A DNA stretch of 16,646 nt from NCBI GenBank assembly GCA_002383105.1, contig DFXC01000068.1:1-16646 (forward strand), given 5' to 3'. Numbering within the stretch: position 1 is the stretch's first letter; every line of letters begins with the position of its first letter. A program made the position numbers and the translations under genes. This DNA is from Hyphomicrobiaceae bacterium UBA4118. Lineage in GTDB: Bacteria; Pseudomonadota; Alphaproteobacteria; Rhizobiales; Methyloligellaceae. Of the stretch, positions 7,590 to 14,850 are shown piece by piece. The notes beneath the pieces were generated by a model, which was given only the letters and a program-made list of their open reading frames with translations, was not told where the DNA came from and did no database searches.

Positions 7590-8423
7590 CTAGCGCCAGC
7601 GCGCCATGCGCCACAGGCGGTAGAGCGGGTTGATGTCGGCGATCTCTCGCAAAGGATCGCGTCCGCTCTTCTCCAACGCCGCAAGATAAGGGTCAACCAG
7701 GCAAAGCGGCAGGAAGGCCTTGCGGCTCCGAGCGTCAAGCTCGACGACGTGGCGCTGGGCCTCGGCCAGGGCCCCCCTCGCTTTTCCCCGCAGCTCGGCG
7801 AGCACGGCAAGCAGACCTTCGCTCGTCTCGCCGGCAAGCACGCGCTCGCACGATGTCCCGTGGCGGATGAGCGCATCGGCCGGTAGATAGACGCGGCCTT
7901 CCCGCGCATGTACCGGCAACGCCCGCATCAAACCGGTGAGACCGTAGGCCATGCCTGCTGCCGCTCCTGCGCGCCCAAGAGATGGCTCCCGTGCTCCGAG
8001 GCACTCAGCCGCCAAGGCGAACAACGCGCCCGCGGCGTCCCTAAGATAGGCTTCGAGCGCCGGCCAGTCGGGCATGATCCTGGTTGCTACATCGAACGTT
8101 CGGGCATCGATGAGGGTGGCGATGCGCTCAAGCGACAGCCCGCGATCCTTGATCATCGCGCCGACAGCGTCGGCGACCGGATGGCCGGCGGCTTCGCCGT
8201 GTGTTGCGCGCTCGATCGCCTCGCGCCACCATTGGAAGCGGATGGCGCCGAGATCGGGCTCGCTCACCTGCTCGGCGACGCGGGCGAGCTCGACGTTGAA
8301 AGCGTAAAGCGCGAAGAGATCGGGCCGCGCGTCAGGCGGGGCGAACAGGACGGCAAGGCTGCGGTCGGGATCGCCTTCCCGCGCGATGCGTCTTACGGTG
8401 TCGCCTCGCTCGGCCTCATGCAA
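7590..8423 (-). CDS. Squalene/phytoene synthase-like protein, NDUFAF6 type
   Basis: A 277-residue protein of the trans-isoprenyl diphosphate synthase fold, starting with TTG at 8423 (an in-frame stop lies five codons upstream). Active phytoene and squalene synthases carry two Asp-rich motifs. Here the first site (residues 43-58) reads FNVELARVAEQVSEP, with no DDxxD. The second site (161-181) keeps the shape LMRALPVHAREGRVYLP but not the paired Asp residues. This pattern, including the following IRFQWWREAIE, is that of the mitochondrial complex I assembly factor NDUFAF6 and its alphaproteobacterial relatives. I therefore infer a role in respiratory complex assembly rather than carotenoid synthesis. 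It follows secF by 25 bases and precedes the DUF4153 gene by 23, within one operon. Confidence 0.8.
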   Translation of the reverse strand: MHEAERGDTVRRIAREGDPDRSLAVLFAPPDARPDLFALYAFNVELARVAEQVSEPDLGAIRFQWWREAIERATHGEAAGHPVADAVGAMIKDRGLSLERIATLIDARTFDVATRIMPDWPALEAYLRDAAGALFALAAECLGAREPSLGRAGAAAGMAYGLTGLMRALPVHAREGRVYLPADALIRHGTSCERVLAGETSEGLLAVLAELRGKARGALAEAQRHVVELDARSRKAFLPLCLVDPYLAALEKSGRDPLREIADINPLYRLWRMARWR

Positions 8424-8448
8424 GGTCCGCTCGCCTCAATCGCCAGGC

Positions 8449-9402
8449 TCAAATGCGCGCCGGGGCGGCTCCCCTCCCCTTGGCGGGCGCCGCAGCTGCG
8501 CTGAACGCCTCGCGCTTGACGCCGAGGATCAATTGCAGCGGCGACGCCACGAAGATCGAGGAGTAGGCGCCGATGACGATGCCCCAGCACATGGCCAGCG
8601 CGAAGCCGAAGATCGTCTCGCCGCCGAAAAAGAGGAAGGGCAACATGGCGAGGAAGGTGGTGACATGGGTCAGCACCGCGCGCGACAGTGTCTCGTTGAT
8701 TGAGACATCGAGAAGTTGGACGAGCGGCATGCGCTTATATTTGCGTAAATTCTCCCGCACCCGGTCGAAGATGACGACCTTGTCGTTGAGCGAATAGCCG
8801 ATGATGGTGAGAAGGGCGGCGATGCTCGACACGTTGAACTCAAGCTGGAACAAGGAATAAAGGCCGATGGTACCGGTCACGTCGTGGATGAGGGAGGCAA
8901 TGGCCGCGACGGCGAACTGCCATTCGAAGCGGAACCACACATAGATCAGGATGCCCAGCATGGCCACGACCACGGCGATGGTGCCGCTGGCGATCAGCTC
9001 GCCGGAAATGGTGGGGCCGACGATCTCGACGCGGCGGTACTCGACGCTGTCGCCGAGCGCCTCCTTAACCTTGCCGATCGAGGCCTGCTGCTCCTGCTCG
9101 GTCGGCTGGGAGGCTATGCGAATGAGGATGGCATCGGGAGCGCCGAACTCTTGGATCTGAACCTCGCCGAGTCCCAAGCCGCTGACCTTGCTGCGAATGT
9201 CGGCGAGGTTGGCCGGACTTTCCTTGGTCTTAATCTCGATCAGCGTCCCGCCTTGGAAATCGATGCCCATGTTCAGCCCGATGGTCGCGATGAGAATCAG
9301 GGGGACCACGGTCAAGAGTGCGGAAATGATCCAAGTGATCGTCCGCATCCCGACGAAATCGATCTTGGTGTCGGGAGGGATGAAATGGATGCCTGTGAAC
9401 AT
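8449..9402 (-). CDS. secF: SecF, protein translocase accessory subunit
   Basis: A 317-residue inner-membrane protein that pairs with SecD to use the proton gradient for late steps of Sec protein export. I chose the ATG at 9402, giving MFTGIHFIPPDTKIDF, because AAGGA lies 8 bases upstream and it starts 11 bases after the secD stop. A frame-open start at 9453 would overlap secD and add 17 atypical residues. The visible family motifs are GIDFQGGTLIEIK near residue 47 in the first periplasmic region and GYSLNDKVVIFDRVREN in the fourth membrane helix, which includes the conserved acidic residue. There are six predicted membrane helices and the length is normal. It is part of the yajC-secD-secF operon. 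Confidence 0.97.
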   Translation of the reverse strand: MFTGIHFIPPDTKIDFVGMRTITWIISALLTVVPLILIATIGLNMGIDFQGGTLIEIKTKESPANLADIRSKVSGLGLGEVQIQEFGAPDAILIRIASQPTEQEQQASIGKVKEALGDSVEYRRVEIVGPTISGELIASGTIAVVVAMLGILIYVWFRFEWQFAVAAIASLIHDVTGTIGLYSLFQLEFNVSSIAALLTIIGYSLNDKVVIFDRVRENLRKYKRMPLVQLLDVSINETLSRAVLTHVTTFLAMLPFLFFGGETIFGFALAMCWGIVIGAYSSIFVASPLQLILGVKREAFSAAAAPAKGRGAAPARI

Positions 9403-9413
9403 ACGGCTATTCC

Positions 9414-11054
9414 TTAAATCGGTATGAGCTGCGGCCGCGTCCAACGCAGCCAATAGGCGACCATGAGCCGGGTGACGGTCACGGCAGTGAACATCGAGGC
9501 GATGACGCCGACGGTCAGCGTTACCGCGAACCCCCGCACCGGTCCCGAGCCGAGCCAGAACAGCACCAGCACCGCGATCAGCGTCGTCACGTTTGAGTCG
9601 ACGATGGTGATGAGTGCCCGCGAATAGCCCGCATCAACTGCAGCAAAGGGCGATTTTCCGGCCCTGATCTCCTCGCGAATGCGCTCGTTGATGAGGACGT
9701 TGGCATCGACGGCAATGCCGATGGTAAGCACGATTCCGGCAATACCGGGCAGCGTCAGTGTCGCTCCCATGAGGGAAAGCACGGCGAAAATGAGGGCGAT
9801 GTTGATGAGGAGCGCAAGGTTGGCGAACAGGCCGAACAGGCCGTAACCCACCAACATGAAGATCATCACCAGGGCGAGTCCCATAAGCGCCGCCTTCTTG
9901 CCGGAGGCGATCGAGTCGGCGCCGAGGCTCGCGCCGACCGTCCGTTCCTCGATGACGGTGAGCTTGGCGGGTAGCGCGCCGGATCTGAGCAGCACGGCGA
10001 GATCGTTGGCCTGTGCCACGGTAAAATTGCCGCTGATCTGGCCGGTGCCGCCGAGGATCGGCTCGCGAATGACCGGCGCCGAGATCACCTTGTCGTCGAG
10101 GACGATGGCGAAGGGCAGACCCACATTCTCCTGCGTCACCTTGCCGAAGCGCGTGGCGCCGGCGGCATCGAAGCGGAACGTCACCACCGGTTCGCCGGTG
10201 CGCTGATCGAACCCGGGTTGCGAATCGACGAGATTGGCGCCGCTCACCAAGACCTGGCTCTTGAGCACGTAGGGTATCGGCGCCGTGCCCTCGGGCGAGC
10301 CCTTGGGCGCACCGATCCCATAGACCAGCTCATCGCCGGGAGGAACCTGCTTGCTCGCGGCAATTTGCACTGCGTTGGCAGAGGGGTCGACCAGCTTGAA
10401 TTCGAGCTTGCCGGTCTTGCCGATCAGCGTCTTCAGGCGCTCGACGTCTTGAATGCCGGGGACCTGGACGAGAATACGGTTGCGGCCTTCGCGCTGGATG
10501 CTGGGCTCGGTGGTGCCGAAGGCATCGACGCGCCGCCTGATGGTCTCGATTGAAGCCTGAATGGCGGACCCTAAGCGGTGCGTCATGCCGACATCGGTGA
10601 GGGTCAGGGTGACCGCGTCGTCGCCTTGGCGAGCGACGTCGATGTCGTAGCCGGAGAAGCCCGCGAACACACTGCCGCCCACCGGCTGCGCGAGCTTCTT
10701 GAGTTCGGTGTCGGCCTTGTCCATCTCGGCGGCGTCGCGGATTTTCACCGAGACGCTGCGTGTGGCGACGTCTTGGGAAAGATCGGTATAACCGATGTGG
10801 GTGCGGCGCAGCGTCTCGCGCACGTCACCGCGAACGGTGTTGAGCCAATCATCGACCATCTCCTTCTCGTCGAGCTGGTAGAGGAGGTGCGCGCCGCCCT
10901 GGAGATCGAGGCCGAGATTGACCTGCTTATGGGGAAGCCAGGCCGGCATGCGCGCCATGGTCGCGGCGGGAAACATGTTCGGAAGCGCAAACAGGATGCC
11001 GGCGACGACGATGCCGAACACCAAGATCAACTTCCATCTTTGAAAATGCAGCAT
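9414..11054 (-). CDS. secD: SecD, protein translocase accessory subunit
   Basis: A 546-residue RND-superfamily inner-membrane protein and partner of SecF. One N-terminal helix (residues 8-28) is followed by a large periplasmic domain, opening with the NLGLDLQGGAHLLYQLD motif (Asp50). Five more helices close the protein, the fourth of the whole set carrying GIAVDANVLINERIREE. The ~530-residue size is typical of alphaproteobacteria, shorter than the 615 of E. coli. The protein draws on the proton gradient to help substrates leave the SecYEG channel on the periplasmic side. The gene starts 58 bases after yajC, the largest gap in the run, with only a weak ribosome binding site, and ends 11 bases before secF. 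Confidence 0.98.
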   Translation of the reverse strand: MLHFQRWKLILVFGIVVAGILFALPNMFPAATMARMPAWLPHKQVNLGLDLQGGAHLLYQLDEKEMVDDWLNTVRGDVRETLRRTHIGYTDLSQDVATRSVSVKIRDAAEMDKADTELKKLAQPVGGSVFAGFSGYDIDVARQGDDAVTLTLTDVGMTHRLGSAIQASIETIRRRVDAFGTTEPSIQREGRNRILVQVPGIQDVERLKTLIGKTGKLEFKLVDPSANAVQIAASKQVPPGDELVYGIGAPKGSPEGTAPIPYVLKSQVLVSGANLVDSQPGFDQRTGEPVVTFRFDAAGATRFGKVTQENVGLPFAIVLDDKVISAPVIREPILGGTGQISGNFTVAQANDLAVLLRSGALPAKLTVIEERTVGASLGADSIASGKKAALMGLALVMIFMLVGYGLFGLFANLALLINIALIFAVLSLMGATLTLPGIAGIVLTIGIAVDANVLINERIREEIRAGKSPFAAVDAGYSRALITIVDSNVTTLIAVLVLFWLGSGPVRGFAVTLTVGVIASMFTAVTVTRLMVAYWLRWTRPQLIPI

Positions 11055-11112
11055 GGCCGCTCTTGCAACTCCAGATCAGGCTAGCGGTTGAAGCGATTGA
11101 GCTTGAAGGGTT

Positions 11113-11457
11113 TCATTCCGAGCTGGCCTTGGCCTTTGCAGCCGGAGCGGCCTCCCCCTTGCCACGCACCTCGGAGACCGTGGAGCGCACGACCTTGATC
11201 TTGACCCCTTCGGCGATCTCCACCTGAAGCTCCTGGTCGTCAACCTTCGTCACCTTGCCGATGATGCCGCCGGAGGTCACCACCGTGTCGCCGCGGCGGA
11301 CGGCGGCGACCATCGCCTGATGGTCCTTGAGCCGCTTCTGCTGCGGCCGGATCATGAGGAAATACATGATCCCGATGATTAGCATGGTCGGGACGATCAG
11401 GCTATTCAGGTAGTCGAAGGCGCCTGGGGCGGCTTGAGCGTAGGCGATACCGGTCAT
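11113..11457 (-). CDS. yajC: YajC, preprotein translocase subunit
   Basis: A 114-residue single-pass inner-membrane protein of the SecDF-YajC complex. A short periplasmic Ala-rich N-terminus is followed by one membrane helix at about residues 18-36. It runs into the family signature FLMIRPQQKRLKDH and a small cytosolic domain containing VRRGDTVVTSGGIIGKV. The C-terminal 20 residues are Ala/Lys-rich and probably disordered. The start has AGGAG 4 bases upstream. It is the first gene of the secD-secF run and is divergent from the DUF815 ATPase gene across 134 bases. Confidence 0.97.
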   Translation of the reverse strand: MTGIAYAQAAPGAFDYLNSLIVPTMLIIGIMYFLMIRPQQKRLKDHQAMVAAVRRGDTVVTSGGIIGKVTKVDDQELQVEIAEGVKIKVVRSTVSEVRGKGEAAPAAKAKASSE

Positions 11458-11553
11458 TGCTCCTGTCCTTTGCTTGGCTTAAGGATGGCCGCCCTCGGCC
11501 AATGAGGCCCTGTTCGTCGTCCGACCGGGCCCCTATCTCGCGAAGGTGGCGCG

Positions 11554-11581
11554 ACTATAGCCACCTCAATCGCCTTTGCAA
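11554..11581 (-). promoter_or_regulatory. Candidate sigma-70-type promoter for yajC-secDF
   Basis: On the minus strand a TTGCAA -35 (11576-11581) is followed after 16 bases by TATAGT (11554-11559), a five-of-six match to the -10 consensus. Transcription would start near 11547, leaving a leader of about 90 bases before yajC. The -35 lies just upstream of the divergent DUF815 start at 11592. Confidence 0.4.
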
Positions 11582-11591
11582 CGGGCGCGAC

Positions 11592-12440
11592 ATGAACTTT
11601 CAGGAGCCGATTTCCGGGCTTATCGAACGGATTGCCCGGGCGATTGAGCGTCTGGTCCCGCGCGAGGCGGACCCGCCCGACTTCGAAAGCCACGACGCCT
11701 TCGTCTGGCAGGCCGAGACCGAAGGCTTCCTCCCCATCGAGGACGTCAATCGCCTGCCGCTTCCGCTGCTAAAAGGCATCGACCGGATGCGGGACACGCT
11801 CCTTGCCAACACGATGCGTTTCGCCCGCCGGCTTCCCGCCAACAACGCGCTCCTGTGGGGCGCGCGGGGCATGGGCAAGAGCTCTCTCGTCAAGGCCGTG
11901 CATGGAGAGGTCGGCGGCCGGCTGAAGCTCGTCGAGATCCATCGCGAGGACATCGCCTCTCTGCCCCGCCTCCTCAACCATCTGCGCAGCGAGCCCGGCC
12001 ACCGCTTCATCCTCTTCTGCGACGACCTCTCCTTCGAGGCGGCGGACACCTCCTACAAGTCGCTGAAGGCCGTGCTCGAAGGCGGCATCGAGGGACGGCC
12101 GCCCAACGTGCTCTTCTATGCAACCTCCAACCGCCGCCATCTCATGCCGCGGGAGATGGTGGACAACGAGCGCTCGACCGCCATCAACCCTGGCGAGGCC
12201 GTCGAGGAGAAGCTCTCGCTGTCGGATCGCTTCGGGCTGTGGATCGGCTTCCACAATTGCAGCCAGGACGAGTATCTCGACATGGTGCGGGCCTATGCCA
12301 GGCATTACCGCCTCGACATCAAGGACAGCGTCCTGAAGGAAGAGGCGCTCGCCTGGGCGCTCGGACGCGGCAGCCGCTCGGGCCGCGTCGCCTGGCAGTA
12401 TATCCAGGACCTCGCCGGGCGCTTGGGAAAGCCGCTTTAG
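11592..12440 (+). CDS. DUF815 family P-loop ATPase
   Basis: A 282-residue cytosolic AAA+-like ATP-binding protein. The Walker A motif is GARGMGKS at residues 90-97 and Walker B is FILFCDDLSF with Asp144-Asp145. A sensor-1-like TSNRRHLMPREM follows about 35 residues later. The N-terminal 85 residues hold the family-typical lead-in FVWQAETEGFLPIEDVNR and LLKGIDRMRDTL. The start at 11592 (MNFQEP) fits the usual family length; an open frame reaches back to 11457 but only through the yajC promoter region. The biochemical role of DUF815 is not established as far as I know. The gene commonly sits beside yajC/secDF and the LysM-M23 gene in this bacterial group, and is found so here. Confidence 0.88.
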   Translation: MNFQEPISGLIERIARAIERLVPREADPPDFESHDAFVWQAETEGFLPIEDVNRLPLPLLKGIDRMRDTLLANTMRFARRLPANNALLWGARGMGKSSLVKAVHGEVGGRLKLVEIHREDIASLPRLLNHLRSEPGHRFILFCDDLSFEAADTSYKSLKAVLEGGIEGRPPNVLFYATSNRRHLMPREMVDNERSTAINPGEAVEEKLSLSDRFGLWIGFHNCSQDEYLDMVRAYARHYRLDIKDSVLKEEALAWALGRGSRSGRVAWQYIQDLAGRLGKPL

Positions 12441-12457
12441 AGCATCCTCATTTGCGG

Positions 12458-12547
12458 CCTCACCCTGAGGAGGCCGCTGTAAGCGGCCGTCTCGAAGGGT
12501 GGCCCATGCTTCGAGGCGCGCATCTCGATGCGCTACTCAGCATGAGG
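12458..12547. repeat. Palindromic intergenic repeat between convergent genes
   Basis: A 90-base element made of nested inverted repeats. It opens with CCTCACCCTGAGG (12458-12470) and closes with CTCAGCATGAGG. Between these, GGCCGCT/AGCGGCC (12472-12478/12482-12488), CTCGAAG/CTTCGAG (12491-12497/12509-12515) and GCGCATC/GATGCGC (12518-12524/12527-12533) each form a short perfect stem. The CCTCA...TGAGG ends and CTCGAAGG core are those of a dispersed intergenic repeat I recognise from Hyphomicrobiales genomes. It lies between the DUF815 and nlpD-like gene ends and could act as a bidirectional terminator. Confidence 0.75.
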
Positions 12548-12566
12548 CATCACCTGCTGCTTGTTG

Positions 12567-13976
12567 CTAGTCGGCGCTGGCCGCCTGATCGCTCATGAAC
12601 TTGGTGGGATCGACCGGCCGCGAGCCCTTGCGCAGCTCGAAATGTACCTGCGGCTGGGTGACCGAGCCGGTGGCGCCGGCCTTGGCGATGATCTGGCCGC
12701 GGCGGACCTTGTCGCCGCGCTTGACCAGGATCTCATCGTTATGGGCGTAGGCCGACACCCAGTTATTGGCGTGCCTGATCAAGATGAGATTGCCATAGCC
12801 CTTGAGCTCGTTGCCGGCGTAGGCGACGACGCCGTTCTCGGCGGCCTTCACCGAGGTCCCTTGCGGGACCGCGACGTCGATGCCGTCATTGTGTCCGCCG
12901 TCAGGCTTGGTGCCGAACTCTGAGATGACGCGTCCCTTCACCGGCCAGCGGAAGCTGTTGCCCGACATGGGCTCGGGCGTCGGCAGCTGATCGTTGCTTG
13001 CGACCCGCGGGCTCCCCTCGCCGGTGATCTCAGGCGAGGCGGCGACGTCGTTCGCCGAAGCTTCCGGTTTCTTGTCAGGCTTAGCAGACTTGTCAGGCTT
13101 GGCCTCGGCCGCCTTGCCGCCCGGCTCAGATTCCTCCTCAGCAAGAGAGGTGCCTCCCGGCGCGGGGATGGTGGTCGTCTTGACTACGTGCACGTCGGGC
13201 GTCGCTTTTGGCATCGCGGGCTTCGTGTCCTTCGCGGCCACGACCGGCGCTGCGCCCTTGCGCGGGATGACCAGCACCTGGCCGATCTGGAGGTTATCGG
13301 CACGAAGCTTGTTCCGCGCGAGGAGTGCCTTCTCGTCGACGCCGAGCTTGTCGGCGATGACATGGGGCGTGTCGCCCTTCTGCACCTTGTAGGTCGACTC
13401 AGGTGCGGAGGAAGCAGCTGCCTCGACCCCTTTCGAGCCGGCGCCAGGGATGATCAGGTCCTGGCCGATATGCAGGCGCCCATCGGCGAGATTGTTGGCG
13501 CTCATGATCCCCTCGACCGGCACGCCGTAGCGGCGCGACAGGACGGAGAGCGTATCGCCCTTGGCGACCTTGACGTGGCGGCCCGAAGCGGCGCCACCCA
13601 TGACCGCAGGCTCGGCGCGGGGTGCTCCTTCCGGGCCGTAATTGGCCTGCTGCGATCTTAAGCGGGCGCTCGGCGCGGGCGAGTAATTGGCGGTCGGTCG
13701 CGGCGTGTAGGACACGGGCGGTGGCAGACTGGTCCGCGCAATTTGCGCGCCCGGCTGCGATCCCCCGGAATTATAGACCGACTCCGACGGAATCGGGACG
13801 GACGCGGTCTCGGTCAGATCGGCATTGCTGCTGTCGGAGGAGTCGGTGAGAGAGAAGGATGGGAAGTCGAAGCGCGACGATGAGCTGCAGCCGGAGACGG
13901 CGAGCGCCACGCCCGCTACCGCCAAGAGTCCACAGGCGCAGCGGCCATAACTCGACCAGAACGCCGGCTGTCGCAT
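12567..13976 (-). CDS. NlpD/DipM-like lipoprotein: two LysM domains and a degenerate M23 domain
   Basis: A 469-residue envelope protein. A signal peptide ends in the lipobox VSGC, so Cys30 is probably lipidated. A Ser/Pro-rich linker leads to LysM domains at about 134-177 and 196-238, which bind peptidoglycan. A second charged Lys/Glu/Pro linker leads to an M23 (LytM) domain at 342-461. Active M23 enzymes need an H-x3-D pair and an H-x-H pair. Here the first His position is Asn363 (before Asp367) and the first of the H-x-H is Gln443 (with His445). The zinc site is therefore broken, as in E. coli NlpD, and I infer an amidase activator acting at cell separation. A CtrA-type site lies upstream. 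It is 108 bases downstream of pcm, the pcm-nlpD order known from other proteobacteria. Confidence 0.92.
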   Translation of the reverse strand: MRQPAFWSSYGRCACGLLAVAGVALAVSGCSSSSRFDFPSFSLTDSSDSSNADLTETASVPIPSESVYNSGGSQPGAQIARTSLPPPVSYTPRPTANYSPAPSARLRSQQANYGPEGAPRAEPAVMGGAASGRHVKVAKGDTLSVLSRRYGVPVEGIMSANNLADGRLHIGQDLIIPGAGSKGVEAAASSAPESTYKVQKGDTPHVIADKLGVDEKALLARNKLRADNLQIGQVLVIPRKGAAPVVAAKDTKPAMPKATPDVHVVKTTTIPAPGGTSLAEEESEPGGKAAEAKPDKSAKPDKKPEASANDVAASPEITGEGSPRVASNDQLPTPEPMSGNSFRWPVKGRVISEFGTKPDGGHNDGIDVAVPQGTSVKAAENGVVAYAGNELKGYGNLILIRHANNWVSAYAHNDEILVKRGDKVRRGQIIAKAGATGSVTQPQVHFELRKGSRPVDPTKFMSDQAASAD

Positions 13977-14027
13977 CCCTCTTGCACCCCTGGCAAAGCC
14001 CGTCCGAGGAGTAAAGCGCGCGAGGGG

Positions 14028-14042
14028 TTAACAAGCTGTTAA
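14028..14042 (-). promoter_or_regulatory. Perfect CtrA-type site upstream of the nlpD-like gene
   Basis: On the gene strand the site reads TTAACAGCTTGTTAACC, an exact match to the CtrA consensus TTAA-N7-TTAA with the preferred trailing CC. It lies 52 bases upstream of the start codon. I checked every other TTAA in the window and none has a second TTAA at 7-base spacing. A GANTC methylation site (GACTC, 14043-14047) touches it, and another (GATTC) is at 14067-14071. The cell-cycle role is an inference from Caulobacter and its relatives. Confidence 0.6.
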
Positions 14043-14084
14043 GACTCTTCGCCAGAGGGCCGAAAGGATTCGCCGAACAAGGGC

Positions 14085-14771
14085 TTAGGCGTCTTCCCGC
14101 CTCGCGCCGCGCGCTGCCTTTGGCTGACGCGCGCCGACCCCTGCCCGGCCATGCACGAGCGGCACGAAACGGACCGCGAGCAGAGGCTTCTCAGTGAACC
14201 CTTGCTCGGTCTTGTCGATCTGCACGAGCTGCTGCGCATCGCGTGACTCGCCCAAGGGGATGATCATGCGGCCGCCCACCTTGAGCTGATCGAGCAGCGC
14301 CGGCGGGGCCTCGTGCGCCGCCGCCGTGACGATGATGCGGTCGAAGGGCGCTTGCGGCGGCCAGCCGAGCCAGCCGTCGCCGATGATGGTGGTGACATTG
14401 GTGATGTTGAGCCTGGCGAAGCGCCGCTCGGCGGATTTCTGCAGCTCCCGCCAGCGCTCGACGGTGTAGACCCGGCGGCAAAGATGCGACAGCACCGCCG
14501 CCTGGTAGCCCGAGCCGGTGCCGATCTCGAGGATCTTGTGGCGCTCGTCGAGATCGAGCTTCTCCGTCATGAAGGCGACGACGAAGGGCTGCGAGATGGT
14601 CTGCCCGCATTCGATGGGGAGCGCGATGTCCTGATAGGCGTGGTCGGCGAAGGCATCGTCGACGAACAGCTCGCGCGGCACCCGCTCGATGGCGCGGAGC
14701 ACCTTGGTGTCGCGGATGCCGCGACGCCTGAGCTGCATGATCAGACCGATCTGGTCTTGCGCGGATGCCAT
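14085..14771 (-). CDS. pcm: Protein-L-isoaspartate O-methyltransferase
   Basis: A 228-residue cytosolic enzyme that methylates abnormal L-isoaspartyl residues with S-adenosylmethionine, starting their repair. The substrate loop IECGQTISQP is at 53-62. SAM motif I, LEIGTGSGYQ, is at 81-90, followed by VYTVERW with the acidic ribose-binding residue. The later FDRIIVTAAA and VRFVPLV motifs are in place. I prefer the ATG at 14771 over a GTG at 14783: the GGGGGGTGG tract then lies at a usable distance, while it would abut the GTG. The last 20 residues are Arg/Ala-rich and not part of the core fold. It starts 79 bases after serS ends; surE, often found between them, is absent. Confidence 0.95.
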   Translation of the reverse strand: MASAQDQIGLIMQLRRRGIRDTKVLRAIERVPRELFVDDAFADHAYQDIALPIECGQTISQPFVVAFMTEKLDLDERHKILEIGTGSGYQAAVLSHLCRRVYTVERWRELQKSAERRFARLNITNVTTIIGDGWLGWPPQAPFDRIIVTAAAHEAPPALLDQLKVGGRMIIPLGESRDAQQLVQIDKTEQGFTEKPLLAVRFVPLVHGRAGVGARQPKAARGARREDA

Positions 14772-14850
14772 GACTGGATCCACCCCCCTTACGAGGCGGT
14801 TTCCCGAGTATCTGACGATTCTTGGGCGCTGTCCTGAAGACTATCGCGCT

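Noticed and set aside
7567..7614. GTG start for the DUF4153 gene overlapping the synthase-like gene
   Set aside because: There is no ribosome binding site, and a GGAGG is correctly placed before the ATG at 7566.
7590..8423. Carotenoid or hopanoid biosynthesis gene
   Set aside because: The Asp-rich catalytic motifs are absent and no other isoprenoid gene is nearby.
9403..9453. Longer secF start overlapping secD
   Set aside because: The extra residues are atypical for SecF, and the ATG at 9402 has its own ribosome binding site.
8884..11084. Long + strand open frames opposite secD and secF (8884-9417, 10218-10553, 10578-11084)
   Set aside because: They are mirror frames of well-conserved genes in high-GC DNA, and show no ribosome binding sites or recognisable domains.
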